From assembly GCF_000621125.1 (NCBI RefSeq), contig NZ_JHZC01000007.1:124001-188000 (forward strand): DNA of 64,000 bases, read 5' to 3'. Every line of letters begins with the position of its first letter. The first letter of the stretch is position 1. Below the pieces are notes generated by a model that had not been told where the DNA came from, did not search any database, and saw nothing but the letters and a program-made list of their open reading frames with translations. The position numbers and the translations under genes were made by a program. Below are positions 52,741 to 61,429 of this stretch, piece after piece. This DNA comes from Maribacter antarcticus DSM 21422. Its GTDB lineage: Bacteria; Bacteroidota; Bacteroidia; Flavobacteriales; Flavobacteriaceae.

Positions 52741-53869
52741 TTTTGGTATCAATTTTTTCTTAAAAATAGTATTGGCATACCCAATTCTACTTGGACTATT
52801 ATTTTTTTTTAAAATACAGCCATTTTTTATTACTGCCCCCTATTTCTTTATTGTTTTACTGCTCTTGTCTATAAATATTGGCAAAAAAGACAATTTGATT
52901 TTTAAGAAATCTAATAGCCTTAATATTATCCTTACGCTAATTCTATTTGGAATTTCAGTCCTAAACTACTCAACTATCAGATATAGCTTAGTGATCTTAT
53001 TTTCGTTTTATGTGATGATATTTCATCTGTTTATAATAGTGTTGTCGAAAAACTCCGTTTGTATTGACGAAAAGGTAGTTTTTAAGTTTTTTATTTGCTA
53101 TTTATTATTGTCCGTGCCATTTCTGTTTTTAGACCAAGGACATATGGAAATTGGAAATCGTTTTGTTGGCTTCACAGCTTCACCAACTACTTTCTCAGGA
53201 ATATTAGTAGTTATTTTTATACTTGTAGATGCTACACTAAAGCCATTTAGCAGAACAAGGCTTATGCTCTTATTTATAGTTCTATTACTAGTTTATCTTT
53301 CTAAGACTAGATTGGTTCTTTTATTTTTAATAGCATACCCATTTTTAGTTTTTTTTATTAAAAAAAAAGCAATGAGTTTGGGTTTAGTTTTTTTAGCTGT
53401 TTTTACAACATTGTTTTTTGTTTACGGACTTTATGGTTTGGTAATAGAGAGATTCCCGGAATTAATCACCTTGAGATATGAAGATGCAAGGGATGCTTCT
53501 TTTGGTTTAAGATACCAGATGTATAAGGTAGTTGAATTAGATTTTTATTCTGGTACTATTTGGGAAATGTTATTTGGTAAAGGGAACGAGTATTCTAGAC
53601 TTTTAATTATTGATGAAATAGGGAAAGACTTTTTTCCGCATAATGATTTTATCAGAATCATTAATGATTGGGGTATTGTAGGGGCTTCAGTGTTTTTTAT
53701 ATTTTTGTATCGAATATCAACAAAGAATATTACTGGTTTACTAGTTTCACTGTTATATTTAATTTTATGGTATTCAAATATGATATTTAATTTATTTCTT
53801 ATTTCTATTCTTCTAATAGCCTCTTTTCAGTTAGTTTCAAAAGAAAATTTAGAATTTAATAGGTCTTAG
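52730..53869 (+). CDS. O-antigen polymerase-like membrane protein (Wzy candidate)
   Basis: 379 residues, about ten membrane helices, and a TTG start at 52730 overlapping the previous gene by 11 bases (no suitable upstream ATG; the first in-frame Met lies far inside). A large loop between late helices contains EDARDASFGLRYQMYKV and LFGKGNEYSR, then FFPHNDFIRIINDWGIVG, a polymerase/ligase-like pattern with PHNDFxxxxNDxGxxG. It is probably the repeat-unit polymerase or a ligase. The neighbouring gene has the same kind of pattern, so which is which cannot be told. Confidence 0.65.
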   Translation: MKVNFGINFFLKIVLAYPILLGLLFFFKIQPFFITAPYFFIVLLLLSINIGKKDNLIFKKSNSLNIILTLILFGISVLNYSTIRYSLVILFSFYVMIFHLFIIVLSKNSVCIDEKVVFKFFICYLLLSVPFLFLDQGHMEIGNRFVGFTASPTTFSGILVVIFILVDATLKPFSRTRLMLLFIVLLLVYLSKTRLVLLFLIAYPFLVFFIKKKAMSLGLVFLAVFTTLFFVYGLYGLVIERFPELITLRYEDARDASFGLRYQMYKVVELDFYSGTIWEMLFGKGNEYSRLLIIDEIGKDFFPHNDFIRIINDWGIVGASVFFIFLYRISTKNITGLLVSLLYLILWYSNMIFNLFLISILLIASFQLVSKENLEFNRS

Positions 53870-55150
53870 ATGAAACTTAATCAGAGATATTTATCTAGAA
53901 AAAAAATACAAAAAATAAGGAAAAACGTTTTTCCTTTGTTTGCATATCTATGTGCTTTTTCTTTGGCTCTTTCACCAATATTTACATCGCTATCGCTGCT
54001 ATTATTTGTTTTAGTAGCGCTGATGAATATTCATAAAATAGATTTAAAAAAGAAGGAGTTTCTTTCTATTGGATGCTTTTCTTTTCTTTTTATTTTATAT
54101 GTTTTTGGGTTATTTACTACCGATTTTTTACCCAGAGCAATAGAATTAATAATAAGAATATCTCCAATATTTTTTATTCCTCTACTTATAGTACTTACAC
54201 AAGCTTACAATAAAATTAATTATACAAAGTTTAGACTTTCATTTTGTATTGGAATATTTATATCTTGTTTGATATCATTTGGGTATGGTTTTGTTCGATA
54301 TATTTTATATGATGATATAAAGTATTTATTTTATTTTGAATTTACATCATTATTTGATCTTCATCCAACATATTATGCGTTGTATATTATTACTGCTATG
54401 TGGTTTGTTAATGAATCTAGTGTTAAGGTCCAGTTTAAAATAATAGGATATAGTGTTTACTTTTGTTGCCTTGTATTTCTTCAGTCAAAAATTGGAATAG
54501 TTTTATTTATTTTGTTGCTCTTATATACAATATTAAATAGCGATAATAAGGGTAAAATAGTATGGTTTGTTTTTGGATTTTCATCAATCTGTATACTAAT
54601 GGCGTTCACTTTCATTAACAAAGAAAGCCGAATTAATGAGTTGTTTAAAACAAGAAATAGTTTAGACGTTGGAACAAATAATGAAGATGGTATATCGCAA
54701 CGTTTTTGGCTTTGGAATACTGCTATAAGTCAATTAAATGAACGGCCACTCACTGGCTTTGGATTAGGTGCGAAAGAGAAGCTTTTTAGTTGGAAAGTTC
54801 AAAAAGATATTTTGGAATCAAATTATGGGTACGCCCACAAGAAAGCTCTAAAGTCAATTTCAAACTTAAACCTTCATAACAATTATATACAATTAGCTTA
54901 TGAGTTTGGGGCAGTTGGTCTTATTTTATATCTTATTAGTATTATTTATATCGTAAAAATTGCAAGGACTAGTAATAATGTATGTTTCCTTGTAATTTAT
55001 ACTTTTTTTTTAATCGTTCTTTTTGTGGAGGTTGCTTTAAACCGTCAGATGGGAATTTATTTTTTCGCTTATATTTTAGGAATACTTTTTTTTGAGCCAA
55101 GAAAGAATACTAATAAAGATGAGAACGAAGTATGTATACTAACAAGTTAA
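53870..55150 (+). CDS. O-antigen ligase/polymerase-like membrane protein (Wzy_C)
   Basis: 426 residues with ~11 membrane helices. The Wzy_C-type large loop has RPLTGFGLGAKEKLF and then LNLHNNYIQLAYEFGAVGLI, where H-N-x-Y-I-x-x-x-x-x-x-G is the family signature. It would polymerise the repeat or attach the finished polymer to its acceptor. The start ATG directly follows the previous stop. The gene ends 19 bases into the next frame. Confidence 0.78.
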   Translation: MKLNQRYLSRKKIQKIRKNVFPLFAYLCAFSLALSPIFTSLSLLLFVLVALMNIHKIDLKKKEFLSIGCFSFLFILYVFGLFTTDFLPRAIELIIRISPIFFIPLLIVLTQAYNKINYTKFRLSFCIGIFISCLISFGYGFVRYILYDDIKYLFYFEFTSLFDLHPTYYALYIITAMWFVNESSVKVQFKIIGYSVYFCCLVFLQSKIGIVLFILLLLYTILNSDNKGKIVWFVFGFSSICILMAFTFINKESRINELFKTRNSLDVGTNNEDGISQRFWLWNTAISQLNERPLTGFGLGAKEKLFSWKVQKDILESNYGYAHKKALKSISNLNLHNNYIQLAYEFGAVGLILYLISIIYIVKIARTSNNVCFLVIYTFFLIVLFVEVALNRQMGIYFFAYILGILFFEPRKNTNKDENEVCILTS

Positions 55151-55647
55151 AATCTTTCTTTTTTTTAAAAAGGACATGTGTTTTGGTTTTTCTATCCATT
55201 TTGTGTTTCTCGTGTAAAAATAACGCGGACAGAAAAATCCAAATTGAAAACATTGAGAAATCAAAAATAAGTTTAGAAGATGAAAAGTTTCAGAAGGATT
55301 TAAAATCCGCAACATTTTTTAAAAATTCGAATGACTTTTGTATCTTATTTACAAAAGAGGTGTTATACATAGTTTCGTCGGATGCTATGAATTTAAAGTA
55401 TAAATTCATGATGCATTTTATATTGGTAGATAATACCTTTAAAAATTATTCTTTTACGTTTGCTAAAAAAGAGATTAACACATCTTTTGAGAATTTTAGA
55501 GTAGCTAAGATTAATATACCACCTGGAGATTTTTTTAAATTTCGCATAGGGCAGTATAATTCAAAGGGTAATATTTGGGCACAAGAATTTTCACCAACAG
55601 AGGCTATGGCAAATCCATTGTTAAAATATAATAATGAATTTGAATAA
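55132..55647 (+). CDS. Small putative lipoprotein of unknown function
   Basis: 171 residues. A basic, hydrophobic N-terminus (KRTCVLVFLSILCFSCKNN) ends in a cysteine with a Bacteroidota-tolerant lipobox (CFSC), so a lipoprotein is likely. The rest is beta-rich with no family I recognise (FMMHFILVDNTFKNYSF, NIPPGDFFKFRIGQYNSKGN). It overlaps both neighbours (by 19 and 14 bases), so it is translated with the polysaccharide genes. I cannot assign a function. Confidence 0.6.
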   Translation: MYTNKLKSFFFLKRTCVLVFLSILCFSCKNNADRKIQIENIEKSKISLEDEKFQKDLKSATFFKNSNDFCILFTKEVLYIVSSDAMNLKYKFMMHFILVDNTFKNYSFTFAKKEINTSFENFRVAKINIPPGDFFKFRIGQYNSKGNIWAQEFSPTEAMANPLLKYNNEFE

Positions 55648-56371
55648 AAAAAAGAATAATATAGCGATTTTAGAATCTAAAATTAACTCGGGAGATAAGT
55701 TTTGGGATAATGGCATTACTGCTTATCTGAACCCTTTTAGTTATCTTTTTTACAGAAAGAACATAGTGGTTTTTGCTCAGTTCGATAATATTGCAATAGA
55801 TGGTCAGTTACTTGTGGTATTGTTAAATCTGTTTGTTAACTCAAATAAAAAGAAACTAAAACGTTTTAGTTTTGATATGACTTCGGTAGCCCCTTTAGTT
55901 TTAAAGAAGTGTGTGTATGAAAAAAAATCTATATTATTTATTGGCTCAACTCAGCTCAATATAGTTGGTTTTATCAATCAAATTTCAAAAAAATATACAA
56001 CTCTGAACATAGTAGGTTATCGAAACGGATATTTTGACACAGAAGAAGATAAAGATTTGTATATAAGGGAAGTTATTGCACAGAAACCTGACTTCGTCAT
56101 CGTCGGAATGGGTTCGCCCTATCAGGAATTATTTCTATTAAAATTAAAAATAGCGGGTTTTCAGGGGGTTGGTCATACTTGTGGAGGCTTTATGCATCAA
56201 ACAGCCAAATCGTTTGATTATTACCCTATTTGGACAGATAAATTACATTTAAGATGGGCGTACAGGATTTGGGATGAGCCAGTTTTGTTTAGAAGATATT
56301 TTGTTGATTATCCAATTTCAGTATTTTTATTTTTAAAGGATGCTTTGGTCTATAAATTCAGTAAACGGTAG
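55634..56371 (+). CDS. WecG/TagA/CpsF-family glycosyltransferase (GT26)
   Basis: 245 residues. GT26 features are FAQFDNIAIDGQLLVVLLN near residue 50, FIGSTQLNIVGFINQI, PDFVIVGMGSPYQELFL (the family's conserved GxGxPxQE) and GHTCGGFMHQTA ... PIWTDKLHLRWAYRIW. It adds a sugar, classically N-acetylmannosamine or its acid, to lipid-linked intermediates at the inner membrane. The exact sugar here is unknown. Confidence 0.85.
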   Translation: MNLNKKKNNIAILESKINSGDKFWDNGITAYLNPFSYLFYRKNIVVFAQFDNIAIDGQLLVVLLNLFVNSNKKKLKRFSFDMTSVAPLVLKKCVYEKKSILFIGSTQLNIVGFINQISKKYTTLNIVGYRNGYFDTEEDKDLYIREVIAQKPDFVIVGMGSPYQELFLLKLKIAGFQGVGHTCGGFMHQTAKSFDYYPIWTDKLHLRWAYRIWDEPVLFRRYFVDYPISVFLFLKDALVYKFSKR

Positions 56372-56456
56372 TTCTTAAGAATTTAATAAAGATTTCATGT
56401 ATTTTGGATTAGTCCTAGTTCTATAAGTTATATTTTAGGCTTAGATTAAAAGTAAT

Positions 56457-57809
56457 ATGTTTTTTAACCAACACAGATATTCCAACTTAATATATCCAAT
56501 TTCATGTGGGATTGACTTATTGGCATTAAATCTTTTTGCTTATTACTTACCAATTAATTTTGTTAACCCATACCTATTCCATACTTATATTACTCTCGCT
56601 TGGTTAGTTATATCATTTAAAACTGAATTTTACAAAGTCTATAGATATAGTAAAGTTGTTTATATTTTACGACTTCTTCTTATTCAGTTTGTGTTTTTTT
56701 TCTTAATTCTTTACGCATTTATAGGTTTTTTTAAACAGCCTAACATAAGTCGACTTGCATTGGGTCAATACTTTATATTTGTCTTTTTAGCTATATTTTC
56801 ATTAAAGTTTTTGAATTACGTATTGTTAATGCAGTATCGTGAAAGGGTAAAAGGAAATATAAGAAATGTAGTAGTTATAGGTAAGAGCAAAAAAGCAAAT
56901 CAACTTATAGAAATATTTAACACAAGAAGAGAGTTTGGGTATAATTTTTCGGAACAGTTTGTTCCGCGAGACAAGGATTTTGATCTTTTGGCATGTTTTC
57001 GTTACATTGTCAATAATAATATTGATGAAATTTACTGTTCAGTTTCGGAGTTAAAGAACGCTGAGCTAAACGCGTTCATAAATTTTGCAGATAACAACTT
57101 GAAAACGCTTAAGTTTTTGCCAGACAATAAGAATATTTTTGCTAAAAAACTTAAGTTTGAGTATTATGACTACTTACCTATATTATCGCTACGAGATATT
57201 CCATTGCACAATTCATTGAATGCCTTATTAAAAAGAGCTTTTGATATTGTTTTCTCTTTATTTGTGATTTTCGGATTGCTATTATGGTTAGGCCCTCTTT
57301 TAGCCCTATTAATAAGGCTGGAATCTAAAGGGCCTGTATTTTTTATTCAAAAAAGAACAGGTTTTGACAATAATGAGTTTCAATGCTTTAAATTTCGTTC
57401 CATGGCGGTGAATGAAAATGCGGACGCTAAACAAGCAGGAAAGAATGATATGCGCGTGACTAAGATTGGAAAATTTATTAGGAAAACCAGTATAGACGAG
57501 TTACCACAATTTTATAATGTATTATTTGGTAATATGTCTGTTGTTGGGCCTAGACCTCATATGCTTAAACATACTGATGAGTACGCCAACAGAGTGGACA
57601 AATATATGCTGCGGCATTTTGTAAAGCCAGGAATAACTGGTTTAGCTCAAGTTAGGGGATATCGCGGAGAGATTGAAAATGACATTGATATTCAAAATAG
57701 AATAAAATTTGATATTTTCTATGTTGAAAACTGGTCCTTTTTTTTAGATTTGAAAATAGTCGTTCAAACAATTGTTAATGCAATTAAAGGCGAAGAAAAG
57801 GCCTATTAG
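56457..57809 (+). CDS. Exopolysaccharide polyprenyl glycosylphosphotransferase (WcaJ-like)
   Basis: 450 residues. Four or five N-terminal membrane helices, a central Rossmann-like region (IRNVVVIGKSKKANQLIE), then a C-terminal bacterial sugar-transferase domain: KRAFDIVFSLFVIFGLLLW, SKGPVFFIQKRTGFDNNEFQ, FKFRSM, RKTSIDELPQFYNVLFG (conserved D-E-L-P-Q), and VGPRPHM. It starts synthesis by moving a hexose- or HexNAc-phosphate to undecaprenyl phosphate; the sugar is not predictable. It is the likely initiating enzyme for the whole cluster. Confidence 0.9.
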   Translation: MFFNQHRYSNLIYPISCGIDLLALNLFAYYLPINFVNPYLFHTYITLAWLVISFKTEFYKVYRYSKVVYILRLLLIQFVFFFLILYAFIGFFKQPNISRLALGQYFIFVFLAIFSLKFLNYVLLMQYRERVKGNIRNVVVIGKSKKANQLIEIFNTRREFGYNFSEQFVPRDKDFDLLACFRYIVNNNIDEIYCSVSELKNAELNAFINFADNNLKTLKFLPDNKNIFAKKLKFEYYDYLPILSLRDIPLHNSLNALLKRAFDIVFSLFVIFGLLLWLGPLLALLIRLESKGPVFFIQKRTGFDNNEFQCFKFRSMAVNENADAKQAGKNDMRVTKIGKFIRKTSIDELPQFYNVLFGNMSVVGPRPHMLKHTDEYANRVDKYMLRHFVKPGITGLAQVRGYRGEIENDIDIQNRIKFDIFYVENWSFFLDLKIVVQTIVNAIKGEEKAY

Positions 57810-57815
57810 GAATCT

Positions 57816-58788
57816 ATGAAAAAAATACTAATTACAGGTGCAACAGGCTTTTTGGGGTCACATTTATGCGATAGGTTTATAAAGGAAGGATATTATTGGT
57901 ATGGACAACCTAATAACAGGTGATTTAAAAAACATAGCCCACCTTTTTCCTTTAGAACACTTTGAGTTTCATCATCATGATGTTTCAAATTTTGTGCACT
58001 TGGAAGGGAAGTTGGATTATATCCTGCATTTTGTCTCGCCAGCAAGTCCTATAGATTATTTAAAAATACCAATCGAAACACTAAAAGTGGGCTCTTTGGG
58101 AACGCTTAATCTTTTGGGACTGGCAAAAGATAAAAATGCACGGATTTTAGTAGCCTCTACGTCTGAGGTTTATGGAGATTCATTGGTGCATCCCCAAAAC
58201 GAGGAGTATTACGGGAATGTTAGTCCAGTTGGTCCAAGGGGCGTATATGACGAGGCCAAACGTTTTATGGAATCTATTACCATGGCGTACCATAGGTTTC
58301 ATGGTTTAGAAACACGTACCGTGCGTATTTTTAGTGCTTACGGACCCAGAAGGAGACTTAATAATCGGCGTGTTGCTCTAAGCATTCATGGGATAAGTAT
58401 TAAGAGGGGAAGATTTAACCGTAATTGGTGATGGTTCTTAGACACGTTTGTCCCGTTATATAGAAGATTTAGCAGAAGGTATATACTGATTGTTATTTAG
58501 TGATGATGCTGAGCTTATGAATAGCGGTAATCCGCACGAAACCGCTATTAAGGAATTTGCAGAGGAAATTTTGGCGCTTACAGGAGCGAATCAAATGAAA
58601 ATCTATAAAGCGTTACCCAAGGACGACCCCACGCAACGGCAACGGGATATGACTAAGGCCAAGGAAATACTAGGATGGGAGTCAAAAGAAGGGCGTTCGG
58701 AAGGATTAATATCGTATACGATTATTTTAAGTCACTCACAAAGCCATACTTACAAAAGAAAGAACACCGGAATTTTTCCAATATATAA
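57816..58788 (+). pseudogene. Decayed UDP-glucuronate decarboxylase/UDP-xylose synthase-like gene
   Basis: Reading in pieces recovers an extended-SDR gene: [20 protein letters not shown] (frame 1), then [16 protein letters not shown] to VRIFSAYGP (a second frame from 57901), then [10 protein letters not shown]-stop-TR and IEDLAEGIY-stop-LLFSDD in another frame. After a last shift near 58.71 kb comes YDYFKSLTKPYLQKKEH. Frameshifts lie near 57.90, ~58.35-58.40 and ~58.71 kb, with in-frame stops TAG at 58439-58441 and TGA at 58487-58489. Catalytic Y-x3-K survives as YDEAK. The gene cannot make a full protein, so UDP-xylose supply from it is lost. Confidence 0.9.
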
Positions 58789-58819
58789 TTTAGTATAAGC
58801 AAGGCAAGTACTATGTTTG
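58789..58819 (+). promoter_or_regulatory. Promoter of purD
   Basis: TTTA at 58789-58792, a 19-bp spacer, then TATGTTTG at 58812-58819 (exact -7), 17 nt before the purD ATG. It is the same TTTA-N19-TAnnTTTG arrangement as at pgk, and the TTTA abuts the end of the pseudogene. Confidence 0.6.
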
Positions 58820-58836
58820 CTAAAATTTAAAAATAA

Positions 58837-60108
58837 ATGAACATTCTTATCCTTGGCTCCGGAGGCCGTGAACATGCATTGGCTTGGAAACTAAAACAAA
58901 GTAACAAGCTAAAGAAGCTTTTTGTGGCGCCAGGTAATGCTGGAACAGCAAGCATCGCAGAAAATATAACGATTGGTGTAAATGATTTTGACGCTATCGG
59001 AAAATTTGTAGTGGATATTGGTATAGATATGGTCATTGTAGGCCCTGAAGATCCTTTAGTAAACGGAATACATGATTATTTTCTTAATGACCAAAAGTTA
59101 GCGGCTATTCCCCTAATCGGCCCACAGAAAATGGCTGCTACCTTGGAAGGCAGTAAGGAGTTTGCAAAGGAGTTTATGATGCGCCACCATATTCCCACAG
59201 CACGTTACGAGAGCTTCACTTCTAAAACGGTGACCCAAGGGTATGAATTCTTGGAAACACTTACCCCTCCTTATGTATTAAAGGCAGATGGCCTTGCCGC
59301 AGGAAAGGGAGTGGTAATTCTTAACGACTTAGAAGAAGCCAAGGCCGAGCTTACAGCGATGCTTGTAGACGAGAAATTCGGTTCAGCAAGTGCCACTGTG
59401 GTCATCGAAGAGTTTTTGGATGGCATAGAATTAAGCGTTTTTGTGCTAACTGATGGTGAAAATTATAAAGTATTACCCACGGCTAAGGACTATAAACGTA
59501 TCGGTGAAGGTGATACTGGACTTAATACAGGGGGTATGGGGGCTATTTCCCCCGTTCCCTTTGCCGATGAGAAGCTAATGAATAAGATAGAGCGGCTGAT
59601 AGTAAAGCCTACCGTAGAAGGGCTTAAAAAGGATAACCTGCCGTATAAAGGTTTTATATTCATTGGGCTAATAAAAGTAGGGGATGACCCCAAGGTGATT
59701 GAATACAATGTGCGTTTGGGTGATCCAGAGACAGAAGTAGTGCTGCCGCGTATTAAAAATGATTTGGTGGAATTGTTTCAAGCCGTTGCAAATGGCAGTT
59801 TGGATGCGATTGACCTAGAAATTGATCAACGTAGCGCAACAACGGTAATGACGGTTTCTGGCGGATATCCTGGGAGTTACGAGAAAGGAAAGGAAATTAC
59901 GGGAATAGAGACCATTACCGATTCCCTTGTATTTCAAGCTGGCACAACGGTTAAGGATGGAAAAATAGTAACCAATGGTGGTCGCGTGATAGCCATCACT
60001 TCTTTTGGAGAGGATTTTAAATCGGCCTTGAAAACATCGTATAAGAATGTTGGAAAACTTTCGTTTGAGGGTATAAATTACAGAAAGGATATCGGATTTG
60101 ACTTATAA
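58837..60108 (+). CDS. purD: Phosphoribosylamine--glycine ligase
   Basis: 423 residues, usual GARS length. An N-terminal Rossmann-like fold (NILILGSGGREHALAWKL), an ATP-grasp core (PYVLKADGLAAGKGVVI, EEFLDGIELSVF, TGLNTGGMGAISP), and the terminal GIETI...SFEGINYRKDIG region are all canonical. It makes glycinamide ribonucleotide in de novo purine synthesis. It is monocistronic with a good promoter and a bidirectional terminator. Confidence 0.97.
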   Translation: MNILILGSGGREHALAWKLKQSNKLKKLFVAPGNAGTASIAENITIGVNDFDAIGKFVVDIGIDMVIVGPEDPLVNGIHDYFLNDQKLAAIPLIGPQKMAATLEGSKEFAKEFMMRHHIPTARYESFTSKTVTQGYEFLETLTPPYVLKADGLAAGKGVVILNDLEEAKAELTAMLVDEKFGSASATVVIEEFLDGIELSVFVLTDGENYKVLPTAKDYKRIGEGDTGLNTGGMGAISPVPFADEKLMNKIERLIVKPTVEGLKKDNLPYKGFIFIGLIKVGDDPKVIEYNVRLGDPETEVVLPRIKNDLVELFQAVANGSLDAIDLEIDQRSATTVMTVSGGYPGSYEKGKEITGIETITDSLVFQAGTTVKDGKIVTNGGRVIAITSFGEDFKSALKTSYKNVGKLSFEGINYRKDIGFDL

Positions 60109-60129
60109 TCCATTCAATCTATAAAAAAT

Positions 60130-60177
60130 AAAAGCATCGTTTGATTATAAATTTAAAACAAAGTAAACGGTGCTTTT
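60130..60177. terminator. Bidirectional terminator between purD and the DUF6341 gene
   Basis: Arms AAAAGCATCGTTT (60130-60142) and AAACGGTGCTTTT (60165-60177) pair with one G-T wobble around a 22-nt AT loop. The A/T runs give a T tail on both strands of these convergent genes. Confidence 0.7.
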
Positions 60178-60197
60178 AAATTGTAAGGAAAAGCACC

Positions 60198-60419
60198 TTA
60201 CAAATAAGAGTGAGAAGTGACAGACTTATCTTCTTCACCCGTATCGTTGTATTTTTTCAACTGTAACATCCAATAAATAAAAGCTGCAGAACCAATCAAC
60301 ATAAAAAACCAATTTATGCTATTGGAGAGTGTCCAGCTTTCCATAAATCGTAAAACATCAAACGGTGTAAATAGCACATTTACAAATAAATCGGCGATAC
60401 CTTCAAATAATGACTTCAT
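60198..60419 (-). CDS. Small membrane protein, DUF6341-like
   Basis: 73 residues from the ATG at 60419; a longer frame adds 23 residues upstream but would overlap the promoter and lacks family character. MKSLFEGIADLFVNVLFTPF is followed by a membrane helix (~38-56, NWFFMLIGSAAFIYWML), QLKKYNDTGEEDKS and SHSYL, matching small Flavobacteriaceae proteins I know as DUF6341. The function is unknown. It is divergent from the DUF6427 gene, with a 41-bp gap holding both promoters. Confidence 0.7.
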   Translation of the reverse strand: MKSLFEGIADLFVNVLFTPFDVLRFMESWTLSNSINWFFMLIGSAAFIYWMLQLKKYNDTGEEDKSVTSHSYL

Positions 60420-60427
60420 GTTATTCC

Positions 60428-60435
60428 TATATTTA
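60428..60435 (+). promoter_or_regulatory. Near-consensus -7 box of the DUF6427 gene
   Basis: TATATTTA, one mismatch to TAnnTTTG, 25 nt before the ATG at 60461. The -33 would fall inside the divergent DUF6341 coding region. Confidence 0.3.
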
Positions 60436-60440
60436 CAATA

Positions 60441-60470
60441 CAAAAATATAAAAATCGTAGATGATTTCAA
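60441..60470 (-). promoter_or_regulatory. Promoter of the DUF6341 gene
   Basis: On the minus strand, TTG at 60470-60468, a 19-bp spacer and TATTTTTG at 60448-60441, both exact. The -33 lies inside the first codons of the divergent DUF6427 gene. The ATG is 21 nt downstream. Confidence 0.6.
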
Positions 60471-61399
60471 GCATTTTTGGAAAAACAAAACCTATAAATT
60501 TTATAATTTTACTAGGTTTTTTATTCCTTTTTTATTGGACGGTGCAAGTTTACCTTTTCGAGACCGATTTTTCTACCAAGCAAATGGCGGTAGAAATCCT
60601 TGTTTTGAGTATTCTTTTGTTCAGTGTTTTTATTGTTGATTTCATAGTAAACAGGAACAAGCTTACTGGGGCAAATTCGTATGCGATATTTTTTTACACG
60701 CTCTTGTTCGTAGTTTTTCCAGAAACATTATCGGATAGTAATGCCATCCTATGTAGTTTGTTTCTATTGCTTGCAACCAGAAGGGTGTTGAGCATAAAGT
60801 CTTTAAAGAATATAAGGTCAAAAGCTTTTGATGCTACGCTCTGGGTTCTTGCCGCTAGTTTGTTCTATGACTGGGCTATATTATATATGGTTCTGGTCTT
60901 TGTTACTATTTATATTTATGAACCTAAGGATATCAAGAATTGGCTGGTAATTTTGTCCGCAGGGTTTTCATTTTTTATGATAACATATGTGGTTTTGGTA
61001 CTGGCTAACAGTTCTGATTTTTTAATACAACACTATAGCTTCGAGATTGACTATGCGGCTATTTATGCCCCCAAATGGGATTCCAGTATTAAAGTAAGCG
61101 CGTACATCAGCATTAATCTGATACTCGCTTTTTGGTGTTTTTTGGCATTAGGGAAAGCCGGTGCAGGTAAAATCATCACCATTAGGCTTGTGGCACTCTC
61201 CTTCGTTCTAGGGTTGCTGTTAAATTTATTGGTGCAAACGGAAAGCACCTATGCAATTATGATTACTTTTTTCCCCTCTGTTATTTTTATTTGTAATTAC
61301 ATAGAATCTATAAAAAGGCAAAATATTTTGGAGCTGGCACTTGTGCTAAGTGTCGTAGTGCCCTTGCTTGCATTTTTAGCCAAACTATGGGTTGGGTAA
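60461..61399 (+). CDS. Multi-pass membrane protein, DUF6427-like
   Basis: 312 residues with about nine membrane helices (IILLGFLFLFYWTVQVYLF, AVEILVLSILLFSVFIVDF, and onward to VVPLLAFLAKLWVG). The start MISSIFGKTKPINF resembles the Flavobacteriaceae DUF6427 family. The function is unknown; its divergent link with the DUF6341 gene is one I recall as recurring in this group. The next gene lies 30 bp downstream with its own -7 box. Confidence 0.7.
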   Translation: MISSIFGKTKPINFIILLGFLFLFYWTVQVYLFETDFSTKQMAVEILVLSILLFSVFIVDFIVNRNKLTGANSYAIFFYTLLFVVFPETLSDSNAILCSLFLLLATRRVLSIKSLKNIRSKAFDATLWVLAASLFYDWAILYMVLVFVTIYIYEPKDIKNWLVILSAGFSFFMITYVVLVLANSSDFLIQHYSFEIDYAAIYAPKWDSSIKVSAYISINLILAFWCFLALGKAGAGKIITIRLVALSFVLGLLLNLLVQTESTYAIMITFFPSVIFICNYIESIKRQNILELALVLSVVVPLLAFLAKLWVG

Positions 61400-61406
61400 T
61401 TAGAAT

Positions 61407-61414
61407 TATATTTG
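61407..61414 (+). promoter_or_regulatory. -7 promoter box of the DUF4254 gene
   Basis: TATATTTG, an exact TAnnTTTG match 15 nt before the ATG at 61430. No clear -33 at 19 bp. Confidence 0.45.
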
Positions 61415-61429
61415 TAAAAAAGTAGCCTT

